Assembly: GCA_028274465.1 (NCBI GenBank)
Contig: CM051456.1
Location: forward strand, 20,741,033-20,805,032
Source: Plantago ovata
Lineage: Eukaryota > Streptophyta > Magnoliopsida > Lamiales > Plantaginaceae
DNA length: 64,000 bases
Direction: 5' to 3'
How positions within the stretch are numbered: position 1 is the first letter of the stretch; every line of letters begins with the position of its first letter. Below the pieces are notes generated by a model. That model saw only the letters and a list, made by a program, of their open reading frames with translations, ran no database searches and was not told where the DNA came from. The translations under genes were made by a program, and so were the position numbers. Below are positions 48,294 to 59,381 of this stretch, piece after piece.

Positions 48294-48861
48294 TGTGTTT
48301 CATGTCATATCATAAGTGTCCATCAATACAAAATATTTGGCACTTATGGATGACAACAAATTTCATGTTAAATGACAACAAATGTCATGTTAAATATTTG
48401 TAACTCCCATGAGTTACAAATGTTAACATGAGTCAACATCCTTCTAGAAGGTCTTGAGATGTGGAACTAGCAAAAACCTTGGTTCGGTTCACGTTCCATG
48501 TTCGAGGGTCGTGCGCATCCACTCGTACACAAGTCCTCTAGTTTCGTGTACAAATCTGGCCAGGACTAGCACTCAACTCAAACACCAAGTAGTAACTAGT
48601 AAGTTATAAACTAGAGACTTCACTTTATCTCAAGCAATGTGGGACACACCCACTCAACCTTCTAACTTTAAGCACTTATTTCTCACTAACCCAAAGTTTG
48701 TTATGGGCATCCAATATATCCATTCGAAGCTCATACGAAGTAGCTTTCGGATATATATTACTTTATCTTAATTACTCAATAAATAATTAAGAAAAGGTCT
48801 CCAAATAAATAAACCACCAAAGGTATTATTTATTTATCATTTTTCTTCACAATTTCCAACA
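48294..48861 (-). mobile_element. Solo LTR fossil (Ty1-copia-like)
   Basis: On the minus strand the element starts TGTTGGAAATTGTGAAG at 48861. ATAAG follows it on the plus strand (48862-48866). The left end follows ATAAG too, either at 48289-48293 or at 48312-48316 (both ATAAGTGT), so the left edge is 48294 or 48317. No internal coding part. Confidence 0.55.
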
Positions 48862-49394
48862 ATAAGCTGCTTATAATTTACTACTGCTGAACACAAGTAT
48901 TGGTTCATGTACCAATTGATACTGTATAGGACTTGTGAAGTATGCTTAGCTTACTGCCTTTACTCATTTGGTTACTCTGACCCTGTATCAAAAAAATTGG
49001 TTACTCTGACTAACTTGGATTGAATTCTGGTAGTTTAGGGCTCTATTGCGCTTCCTAGATTTTGGTTTCGCTCGCGTAGCACAGGTTTTTACATCTTGTT
49101 GCACAGCTACCTTTTTGTCGACTCTGAGTTGCTTGTTTAGTTCAGTAGGATGATGATAATTTTGTCAAGAAAACAGGTATAGCGGGTAGGTTTGGGAGAA
49201 AAAAAACCTGATCTACTATAAGTTTATTTTTATACCATGACTTTTGAAAGTGAGATGATTTTTGTGTTGTTTGATTTCATCGGTGTTTGGATTTACCTTG
49301 TATTTGTATTCTAGTTTAAGTTTCCTCAAAGTAAGATATGAATTTTTCATGACTCATGAATCAAGGGTGGACATTACCGGATGCCTCCCTCCCC

Positions 49395-51014
49395 AAAAAG
49401 ATAGTGTTTTGCCCTCCAAAGTTTGCTTGTTTGTGCGTTTTTCCCCCCGAATTTTGCTCGGTTGCGACTTACCACCTGAACTTTGGTATAGGTTGCGACC
49501 TGCCCCCTAAGTTCGGAAGTTTTTGCGCTTTGCCTTTTCCGGCAGCAACTATACATCACGCACGCGTGGGATAATCCAGGGGGCACACCGCAACACAATT
49601 AAAAGTTTGGGAGGCACATCGCAACCAACAATGTTCGACGAGAAAATGTAAAAAAATTAAACTTTAATGCAAATTTACTACTTTCTGAAACACACCTTTT
49701 TTAATCCCGGCATAAATCCACGAAATCATCATAATAAAAGACTTGCATAAATCCAGGCATCACAATTCACATTGTTACAGCGGCGGGTTTGTATGTTGTT
49801 TCAGATTGGATGGGTCAAGATGGTTGGTTGTTGTATTCTTAAGTCCCGTTACTGTTTCTCTTGCTATTGTTCAGCGGCCGGGCAGCAGGTCATCTTGTGA
49901 TTTTGGTTGTTGTTGTCGTGTTTGTTAAAGGTTTAGGTGTGGACTTTTTTGTTGTTCTGTCTATTATTTCTTTCTGTGCCTAGTGTGGTATATCATGTGT
50001 CATCCTTTTCTCGTGATTGTTTCATATCCCGACGGAGTGCATCATTTTTCGTCTTCTTGCTTAGTTCTCTAAACTTGCAACGAAACTTATCCCACTCCGT
50101 CGGACCTAGCTAAAGTTGGCTTGTCGACTTGTCATCCCTTAACTCTTGGCATCTTGCTAGTAAGGTGATATACTCGACGATGGGGATGGTTAGGTTTTTT
50201 ATATGGACTTAACGGGTTTAAGGATGAACATGCTTTTATACTGCTCTTGGTTTCGGGAGGGGTAGTAGTCGGAGCTCCTTTTTGTTTAGTGCATTACTGA
50301 TGCACGTATCCTTTGTATCTGTACGTTTTTTTTTGGTTTTAATGAAATTTGCTGTTTAAAAAAAAAAAAAAAGGCATCACAATTCACAAGCCAAACACCA
50401 TGAAATCATAACAAGAGCCATGAACAAATGAGGCCTTACATAAATGTATCACAAATTTGGCTTTCTGCAATTATTGTTGAGCAGTACTAATCAAAAGACA
50501 TTAACTAAACTATGCCAATTCAAAAACATGTCAATTCAAAAAGACATATATTAACTAAACCGATTCAACTACATTTTTCAAATCTTGGACCTGCGCCTTT
50601 CGATGTGATTTTTTTTTCAAAACATTCAAATTATATTAAAAACTTTGAACGAATGTACGAGAATAGATTAGTGCAAAAGGATTGCGCCGGCTTTCGATGT
50701 GATGAAGATTGAAGAAAGGGTTTTTGGGTACTAGAGCTGATCTATTTTCATTAATACTTGGACTATTTGTTTTTCATTAAAGTCTACAATTTGTTTATGT
50801 TTAACTTTTTAGTATTCTTTTTTTAAAAATTTATTTCACATGTTAGAAATACAAAATTATAAATCGGCGCATGTAACACAAACAGAAACGGAAAACGCTG
50901 AAAGGGGACATGTTGCAACCTGTACCAAAGTTCAGGTGGCAAGTCGCAACCAAGCAAAATTCAGGAGAGAAAACACATAAACAAGCAAACTTTCGAGAGC
51001 AAAATGCTATTTTG
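49395..51014. mobile_element. Long-TIR DNA element, split by a LINE
   Basis: The arm 49395-49520 (AAAAAGATAGTGTTTTGCCC, then GTTTGCTTGTTTGTGCG, GGTTGCGACTTACCACCTG) is repeated in reverse complement at about 50885-51014 with scattered differences. That is over 110 bases of terminal inverted repeat, as in MULE or foldback-type elements. No transposase frame is seen. Without the nested LINE it is about 1 kb. The target duplication is not clear. Confidence 0.65.
49772..50371 (+). mobile_element. 5'-truncated LINE, 600 bp, with 17-bp target duplication
   Basis: Flanked by perfect AGGCATCACAATTCACA at 49755-49771 and 50372-50388, ending TGAAATTTGCTGTTT plus a run of about 14 A. The 3' tail is like that of the insertion at 13399-13645. 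No complete reverse-transcriptase frame. It lies inside the long-TIR element, so it is the younger of the two. Confidence 0.85.
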
Positions 51015-51089
51015 CCAAAAATCTTTGCATTCATGTCTTTCCCAATCCCACCAAGACACTATTAAATACCACAACTCTTACTTGAAAAA

Positions 51090-51365
51090 CGGGGCTCTTT
51101 TTGTGCTGGGAATGTCCAAACCAATTAACCATGTAGCTGAAAATTTCTCACAATAATTCCAACAAAACGCAACATAATACTCAAAATCCTAGCAGACTTC
51201 CCACAACTGGAAAATAAGTGATCAAGAGTTTCATCAAAATTACCACAAAGCATACACTTAGCTAGCCTCAATAATTATTTTAAATTTACACAATCGCTCT
51301 CGAGCGGGAAGTTTTCTATGACAAACAAGCCAATTGATAAAAGAGATAAGAGGAGTTGAATTTTT
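51090..51365 (-). mobile_element. LINE remnant: reverse-transcriptase zinc-binding (zf-RVT) part
   Basis: The minus strand reads in pieces as FINWLVCHRKLPARE and CMLCGNFDETLDHLF, the zf-RVT signature (CxxC...ETxxHLFxxC) found at the C terminus of plant LINE ORF2. Short and decayed, with no flanking repeat seen. Confidence 0.6.
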
Positions 51366-52750
51366 TTATTTTTTTCATACCTGAGAATTCCAAACCTCAA
51401 ATTCTTATTGATTAATTATTCATTCAATTGATAAATTCACATCTAAACACATATCAATTTGGTGTTTGCATTTGACCCGTGACAAAGAACAGAAGTACAG
51501 AACAACCATCTCCAACTTCATGGAGTAAAGTAAAGAAAGATTATTTAAATAATAAAAAGGGATAAGTATCTTGTACAACTAATAATTTTGTAATGACCCA
51601 ATTTAATTTTAAGGAATTGCACAACTTAAAAAAGAAAAAGAACAAAATAAAAAAAGAGAGGAAAACTCATAAATTAATCATGCTTATTCTTGAGGGCTGC
51701 AGGCTGCAGCTGGTAGGTAGAGAGTGGCAAGGTGCAATGAGAAAACTGCACATTTAAGGACGGGTGAATATTACGATCCAAGTTTAAAGAATTTAAAGGG
51801 ATAAAAAATGCTATATGCTACGTATACTAACAAGCGGCCAAAGAGTTTTATGAGGTTTGAGTCTTTGAGACGGTTATTTGTAGCATGTAAGAAGACCACA
51901 TAATTAGGACCTTACTGTTAGTAGCAGACTAGCAGCGGGGAGCGTTACGAACTTATTTATTATTTCTTTTATTACGGATCAGTACTGTCAAGTTTGTAAC
52001 AAAAATATGAGGGTTTTTTTCTCCTTTCCAGGTGACCTTAGCTAACACGATCTGAGTGAGTGTTCGGAGTTTCTTAGACACTAGGGGTAAATTTTCATCG
52101 ACTTCTCACATTTCTATTGATTTGGTTGCTAAGGAGGGATAAGAAGAGAGGAGAACGGGTGAAACCAAATTTTCCATGCCAAAAATCAGAAATCAATTTT
52201 CTTCATAAATTTGCTCAAATTTTTCCTTTTTAATCAAAATGAAATGGTTTTTGTTTTGGGAGGGAATTGTTGAAACTTCTTTATTTGGTACTCCACGATT
52301 CAGAAAATTTTACATCCTTTGATTTTTTGGGGAGCTACAAATTGTTTTTTTGAAATAATATAATACATTTGTAATATTTCTTAATTACATCGGGGTGAAA
52401 AATTATCCGTCGGCACAGAATATGCTCGTGTCCAAAGGTAGTGGTTTCTTCCTGGAACAAGAGAAGAGTCGTCGTCGAGCTCCCTCATGCGGGTCCAATT
52501 ATCCAATAGCAGTAGAGGTGGAGATTACAATGTGAAGTACTAGTAATTAGGTAGCCAAATCAGTTCATTAGATAGGGAGTATTTTTTTGCAGTAATTATT
52601 TTTTTATTATTTTGATTTATTTTTTCTTTTTGACTTTTCTGAATCCTTTTACTTTATTACTGGAGCTACCTAATTTGTTCAGTCATCAGTCAAAAAGCTC
52701 ACACCTTTTTTATCTCTTTCTCTTCAGTCTTCTCTTCACCATCCATCACA
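51366..52750. promoter_or_regulatory. Upstream region of GUN1
   Basis: AT-rich with no other gene. T-rich tracts at 52590-52640 precede the leader. No TATA box is certain. Confidence 0.4.
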
Positions 52751-55700
52751 ATGGCCTCCTCTACTCCGCCACTCACCTCCGCCAAACCCTCATACAACCA
52801 CCACCACCTCCACCACCACCCAAACCCCACCCACCACCGCAACTCCTCCGCCCCCGCCCACACCCCCCTTGGGCTCCTCAAAAAGTCTCCCTCAACGCCC
52901 ATGCCGCCCCAAGACCTCCTCCCGCCGCTCCTCCTTCTGCAACAGCCCCCAATTTCCCATGCCTATCCGCCGCCGATTTCTCCGGCCGCCGCTCCACCCG
53001 CTTTGTCTCCAAAATGCACTTTGGCCGCCCTAGGTCTTGTTCCTCCAGCCGCCATTCTGCCGCCGCTGAAGAGGCTCTCAACCAGGCCATTGATTGTGGA
53101 GGTGAGGTCCATCATATGGATGATATCTTGCTTTCTTTTGAGTCCAAGCTTTTTGCTTCTGATGATTATACCTTCTTGTTGAGGGAGCTGGGGAATAGAG
53201 GGGACTGGTCAAAGGCTATTAAGTGTTTCGAGTTTGCCATTACTAGGGAGAGGAGGAAGAATGAGTTGGGGAAATTGGCTAGCTCAATGATTAGTACTCT
53301 TGGTAGACTTGGTAAGGTTGACTTAGCTAGGAATGTCTTTGATAAAGCTGTTAATCAAGGGTATGGGAACACGGTTTATGCTTATTCTGCCTTGATTAGT
53401 GCCTATGCCAAGAGTGGGTACTGTAATGAGGCTATTAGGGTGTTTGAGACCATGAAAGACTTGGGCTTGAGGCCGAATTTAGTCACTTTTAATGCTTTGA
53501 TTGATGCTTGTGGTAAAGGGGGTGCCGATTATACAAGGGCTATGGCGATTTTCGATGAAATGGTGAGAAGTGGGGTGCACCCGGATAGGATTACGTACAA
53601 TTCGCTGCTTGCGGTTTGTAGTGGGGCTGGGTTGTGGGAGAGTGCGAGGAATTTGTTTGATGAGATGGTTTATCGAGGGATTGATCAGGATATTTATACG
53701 TATAATACGCTTTTGGATGCTGCTTGTGGTGGTGGTCACATGGATGTAGCTTTTGAGATAATGGCTGAGATGCCGGGGAAAAATATACTCCCTAATCAGG
53801 TTACGTATAGCACTATGATACGTGGGTGTGCCAAGGCTGGGAGGTTGGACAGAGCATTGAGTTTGTTTAAGGAGATGAAGCTTGCGGGTATCAAGTTGGA
53901 TAGGGTCGCTTATAATACTCTGCTTGCGATTTATGCTAGTCTTGGTAGATTTGAGGAGGCTTTCCATGTTGGTAAGGAGATGGAGAGCATTGGGATTAAG
54001 AAAGATGTTGTAACATACAATACCCTGTTGGATGGGTTCGGTAAGCAGGGGATGTACAATAATGTTAAGGAACTGTTTTCAGAGATGAAAAGAGAACGTC
54101 TCACTCCTAACTTATTAACATATTCTACATTAATAAGTGTTTATTGTAAAGGTGATTTATATCAAGAAGCAATGGAGGTGTACAAGGAATTCAAGCGTCA
54201 AGGCTTGAAGGCAGATGTTGTTTTCTACAGTAAATTAATTGATGCCTTGTGTAAGAAGGGGCTGGTCGAATTGTCTGCATTGCTACTCGATGAGATGATG
54301 AGGGAAGGGATCCAACCGAATGTTGTCACATATAACTCCATAATTAATGCCTTTGGTCATTCAGCAAGTGAACACTTGGTTTCTCAGAGTGGCTCCTCAA
54401 AACAAATTATTCTCCAGCATGTCCCAGTGAGCAAGGTTCACGATAAAACAGATGACAGTGTCATAGGAATTTTTAGGCAGTTGGTCTGTTGGAAATCAGA
54501 TGACAGGCATGAGCTTAAGGGTAAAAATGATTTCCGGTGTATTTTGGGTGTTTTCCAGAAGATGCATGAGATGAAAATCAAACCCAATGTTGTGACATTT
54601 TCAGCAATTCTGAATGCTTGCAGGTATGTTTGTAAGCATAAATCTTTCATACCAGAGGCCCATGCTGTTTTCATATTGAAATAGAAGTAAAAGTATTCTC
54701 GTATAGATCGTGAAAAATGATCTTCTCATCAAATTGAAGTAGAACATGTGTGGAAATCATGACACATCTTGTGGCTTGTGCAAGTTTTTGAGTGTAGAAG
54801 CTCATTGGTTGTAAGCTTATGTTGGCTGCATGTTTATCTGTGCTTGCAGCCGTTGTAATTCATTTGAAGAAGTTTCTTTGCTATTAGAGGAGCTGCGCCT
54901 ATTTGATAATAAAGTTTATGGAGTAGCTCATGGGCTTCTGATGGCCCATAATGATAACGTTTGGTCACAAGCACTGCAGCTCTTTGATGAGGTGAAGCGG
55001 ATGGACTCTTCCACTGCATCTGCTTTCTACAATGCTCTGACTGACATGCTGTGGCACCTTGGCCAGGTACTATTTAATCTAGTATTTAATAAAGTCATGT
55101 TGTCATCTATTCAAAGTGCTAAAGAAGCTACACTTCAACATAAGTTTTAGAACTGATGAACTTTTGGCAAGTAAATGTGATAGAGAGGGAGTTGACAAAA
55201 ATGTAGCAGAATGTCATTGAACATGCTTGTTTGTTCTAAACGCAATATTTATTACATCAAGGCCTTTGGTCACGAAACTAACTGTTAGACTTGTGAGGGG
55301 CAAGATCTGTTCGACTGCCATTGCCATCACTCTTTACCCATTTTGTACTAATATCTTTTCTTCCATGCATTACGTACACACCAGTTTTGAGAACCTCTAA
55401 TCATAATTCATAAGTGATACTACATGTTCTGGCGGCAAACTCTTCCGAGTTTATCGGCAGCTCTGTAGTTTATGGGGCCTTTGGCAAATCATGAGAGTTG
55501 GGCATTTTTTTAGAAGGTAAAAGTGCAGTAAACACAAATGCAAATTTTATTTTTGCAAATTTAACTACTTTTGTAACTAATTGAGTTATCCTAATCAACT
55601 TTTTACTAATAATATTTTTAATAGCTGGGGCCTGGGCTTATATTTGTTTCCGAAAAAAGTTTTACGGTGCATGGACCTTGTAGGTGATTGCAAGAAACTC

Positions 55701-56750
55701 CGTGGGTCTCCATGTAATTTTCCTAAAATTTCTGTTAGTAGCCTTGGTGTTATTTTGTGGTTATCAGTTCTTATTTGGGGTATATAAATGCAATTACAAT
55801 AGGTATGTACATATATATAGATTTGTGGGGGTTTACGGAGGATCAGTTCAGTTCTACACTACTTTAACTGAAAATATTACCTACATGTAAATTAAAATTC
55901 TTCTAAGTTCAAAGGCTTAGTTAAAAGGCACTTCCAAGTAGTTACAAAGTTATGTGTATTCTCTATATAACTTAAATTTTCCCCTGTTTACCTATTTTTT
56001 TCCAATTTATTTACTATGCGTAAAGACCTTTGAGGAAAAACAAGTATTAGTAAAATTTTCTCAAAATTTGGAGTAAGTGTGTAAATTTGTGGCCTAATGC
56101 AAAGCCCTTAGCTGCCTCTGTAGTTCATACTTCTAGCTTGAAGAGTCTGGGATGAAAATCTCTGGGAAGTGATTTGAAATTCTCTCTCTTATTCATCTTG
56201 CAGAAACATGGTGCACAACTTGTTGTACTTGAAGGGCAACACCGAAAAGTATGGGAAAACCCATGGTCAATGTCTTGCCTAGATTTGCATCTCATGTCTT
56301 CAGGTGCTGCACAGGCAATGGTCCATGCGTGGCTGCTTGACATATGGTCTATTGTTTACAAAGGCCATGAGTTGCCAAATCTGCTGAGGTACACTTTTAT
56401 GAATTCCTAGATTTAACACCATTTCTTTAACAGTCCAATAATAATTAAGTATTAAGAAAGCACGTTGATTTTGTCAATTTTGCAGCATTCTAACTGGGTG
56501 GGGCAAGCACAGCAAAGTATTAGGTGATGGTGCACTCAAGCGCACGGTTGAAGCTCTTCTCATCAACATTGGTGCCCCATTTCATGTTGCCAACTGTAAT
56601 CTTGGAAGATTTACATCAACAGGAGCTCTTGTGTCATCCTGGATGAGGGAGTCAGGCACACAGAAAGTACTGATTCTTCACGATGAGAGGACTTATCCTG
56701 ACAGGCCAAGGTTTGATTTTGTTCCAAATGCTCAACCACTCCTGTTGTAG
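52751..56750 (+). CDS. GUN1: GUN1, plastid PPR-SMR protein (frame break near N terminus)
   Basis: Exons 52751-54623, 54850-55066, 56204-56388 and 56486-56750, splice phases consistent. GUN1 acts in chloroplast nucleoids in plastid-to-nucleus signalling and plastid protein homeostasis. Recognised by [19 protein letters not shown], then about 11 well-formed P-type PPR motifs ([49 protein letters not shown]), [20 protein letters not shown], and a C-terminal SMR domain with [20 protein letters not shown] and TGWGKHSK. It ends NAQPLLL, as in other GUN1 proteins. The expected start [18 protein letters not shown] (ATG 52751, followed by a Ser/Pro/His-rich transit-peptide region) is in a different frame from the PPR body. 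The body frame has no ATG before 53011. One extra base in the C run at 52863-52868 would be needed for one frame, so this is either an assembly error or a real lesion. Confidence 0.92.
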
Positions 56751-58190
56751 TTATGGATGTATCATGTTACCATCACGGTTCTCATGTGTAATAAATGTAA
56801 TTTTTTGGTCCTTTAAGATCGTTTTGAAATCTGTTCTCTCAACTCTTCTCCCACAAACTCTCTAGTCTCACCCAAACCTGGATCCCTGTATATATTCATT
56901 GGCTTAGCTTGCTTATCACCTCATGTGTAAGACTTTGAGTTCTCTTAGTTTTTGTCTGGAGTTCTGTCCTGACAAATTGGCACGTCTGAGTAGTGTTTTG
57001 TCACCATTTTGAACTATTCGGTGAAGAACAAATACTTTCAGTATGTCTGCTCTGCTGATTTGACCTCACACTCATATTGATGTATTTCATGTAAACTTTA
57101 TGCTTTATTTGCACAAATTGTGTAGTAGTGTTTGCTGGCAGAAATACCTGCTTGTTGATTCTGGCCACTTTTCATGGTTGTTCAAGTCTAGCTTCAGTTT
57201 TTTTTCTTTTCATATGAAAATAGCAAACATGTGAAGTAAACACTAAACAGTCATGTATCTATTTCAGAAATCAGAACTGCAAGAGTGGTAAGTCAGTTTC
57301 CTAGATAACACATAGTACAAAATAAGAACCAGATAGAAACTATCCCTAGAAAAAATATCTGAACTGGGAAATGTAATTCAACCTTACCTTAGTACAAATG
57401 TATTTCCTGTCTATTGAGGGAAACAAACAAGTGTACTAGGGACGCTCATGTTAATGATAAATTTCTAAAAAAGCTTGAATCATGTATGGATTTGTGTTAT
57501 GTTTGTGTTTACCAGAGGCTTCAAGATATTCAGTATCCATCTCTTTCTTTTCTTGATAAAACTCTACCAATGATACTTTTATTTATCAGAAGTCTTTAGT
57601 TAACTGGATATACACTGTTTAGATGTTATATCAATCATTCTGAGAAATGGAGATCCACAATAAGATCTCCGTGGATTAGAGCCTGCGTATGAGCATTTGA
57701 ATGTGATGTGAAAGCCTCTACAGGTGTTGCAATGATGAGTCTGAATGCTCAAATATTTTCAATACCAACATTAAATGTTGTGGCAGATCTTTCAACGTGA
57801 GATGACGTTGCTGCATGTTCAAAAGTTGGATACTTTGAGACTTGGGGCTGTATTATTTCCCTTTCAGGTGAAAAATGTCCATGTTGAGTAAACATGACAG
57901 CATCAGCAACATGGATTTAAGGTGGTTGAGAGTTGGGTGGTAGAAGAAAGGGAGATTCACCACCTCCACACCACATAGTAAGAATGTGCTAAGGTCAATG
58001 GTTCTTTTGACAAATCTATATGCATTTAGGTAAATACAGGGGCAAAGTCTCAGTCCCAACTGCATGCATTAATTAGCCATGCATAATCTTTCCCTATATA
58101 TTTCCTTGAGCCATGCACTTCATTCTCTTCACAGCAAGATAGAGTTTTCTAAATTACGATTCATCCTCCAGTTAACTCTCTGAGTGAAAG
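56751..58190. promoter_or_regulatory. GUN1 3' flank and glycine-rich protein promoter
   Basis: A TATA-like CCCTATATATTTCC lies at about 58092-58105, some 90 bases before the start codon. RY-like CATGCAT words (about 58062-58084) precede it; such motifs occur in seed and other promoters, but no role is shown here. No other gene seen. Confidence 0.45.
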
Positions 58191-59381
58191 ATGGGGAAGC
58201 ATTTTAATAATGCTGCATTATTTCTTACCATTTTGTTAGTATGTTTCTTTGTGGTGCTTGAAGGGCGAAGGATTGAGAAAGAAACCTTTAGTGGAGGTGG
58301 CATTGGTGGTGGTTCAGAAGGAGGTTTTGGTGGTGGTGCAGGTGGAGGATTTGGTGGCGGTGCTGGTGGTGGTAAAGGTGGTGAAGGCGAAGGTGGTGGT
58401 AAAGGTGGAGGTCTTGGAGGGGGAGAAGGTGGTGGTGTAGGAGGTGGTGCAGGTGGAGGTCTCGGAGGGGGAGAAGGTGGAGGTGGTGGTGCTGGTGGTG
58501 GCAAAGGTGGAGGTCTTGGAGGGGGAGAAGGTGGAGGTGGTGGCGTAGGAGGCGGTGTTGGTGGTGGCAAAGGTGGAGGTGGTGGTGTAGGAGGCGGTGA
58601 TGGTGGTGGTGTAGGAGGCGGTGGCAAAGGTGGAGGTGCTGGTGGTGGCGTAGGAGGTGGTTCAGGTGGTGGCGTAGGAGGCGGTTCAGGTGGCGGTAAA
58701 GGTGGAGGCGGTGGTGTTGGTGGTGGCGTAGGAGGTGGTTCAGGTGGTGGTAAAGGTGGAGGCGGTGGTGCTGGTGGTGGCGTAGGAGGTGGTTCAGGTG
58801 GTGGTGTTGGTGGTGGCGTAGGAGGTGGTTCAGGTGGTGGTAAAGGTGGAGGTGGTGGCGTAGGAGGCGGTTCAGGTGGTGGTGTTGGTGGTGGCATAGG
58901 AGGCGGTTCAGGTGGAGGCGGTGGTGTTGGTGGTGGCGTAGGAGGCGGTTCAGGTGGAGGCGGTGGTGTTGGTGGTGGCGTAGGAGGCGGTTCAGGTGGA
59001 GGCGGTGGTGTTGGTGGTGGCGTTGGAGGCGGTTCAGGTGGCGGTAAAGGTGGAGGCGGTGGTGTTGGTGGTGGCGTAGGAGGCGGTTCAGGTGGGGGTA
59101 AAGGTGGAGGCGGTGGGGTTGGTGGTGGCGTAGGAGGTGGTTCAGGTGGCGGTAAAGGTGGAGGCGGTGGTGTTGGTGGTGGCGTAGGAGGCGGTTCAGG
59201 TGGCGGTAAAGGGGGAGGTGGTGGTTTTGGAGGCGGTTCTGGTGGTGGTGGAGGAGCTGGAGGTGGATTTGGTGGAGGCGCAGGTGGCGGATTTGGTGGA
59301 GGAGCCGGTGGTGGTAGTGGATATGGTGGAGGTGCTGGAGTTGGTGGTGGATTCGGGGGAGGTCACGGGAAGGAACATTAA
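58191..59381 (+). CDS. Secreted glycine-rich protein (cell-wall GRP)
   Basis: A single exon of 396 residues. Residues 1-25 (MGKHFNNAALFLTILLVCFFVVLEG) form a signal peptide, then RRIEKETF, then a long Gly-rich domain of GGGx units with x mostly V, S, K, F or A. The most regular part repeats VGGGVGGGSGGGKGGGG about every 20 residues. The end is GGGHGKEH. Proteins of this class are deposited in the wall and may be cross-linked. No cysteine-rich or RNA-binding domain is present, so it is a structural GRP. Internal repeats (57-63-bp DNA units) suggest slippage or unequal exchange. The coding DNA is GGN-rich, so both strands have long open frames; the other-strand Pro-rich frame is a shadow. Confidence 0.88.
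   Translation: MGKHFNNAALFLTILLVCFFVVLEGRRIEKETFSGGGIGGGSEGGFGGGAGGGFGGGAGGGKGGEGEGGGKGGGLGGGEGGGVGGGAGGGLGGGEGGGGGAGGGKGGGLGGGEGGGGGVGGGVGGGKGGGGGVGGGDGGGVGGGGKGGGAGGGVGGGSGGGVGGGSGGGKGGGGGVGGGVGGGSGGGKGGGGGAGGGVGGGSGGGVGGGVGGGSGGGKGGGGGVGGGSGGGVGGGIGGGSGGGGGVGGGVGGGSGGGGGVGGGVGGGSGGGGGVGGGVGGGSGGGKGGGGGVGGGVGGGSGGGKGGGGGVGGGVGGGSGGGKGGGGGVGGGVGGGSGGGKGGGGGFGGGSGGGGGAGGGFGGGAGGGFGGGAGGGSGYGGGAGVGGGFGGGHGKEH

Noticed and set aside
53479-53967. 162-residue minus frame inside GUN1
   Set aside because: Opposite-strand shadow of the PPR coding region.
58172-58897. Long minus-strand Pro-rich frame (PPPxPPP) opposite the glycine-rich gene
   Set aside because: It is the reverse of GGN codons (CCN = Pro), has no signal peptide, and is a shadow of the GRP frame.
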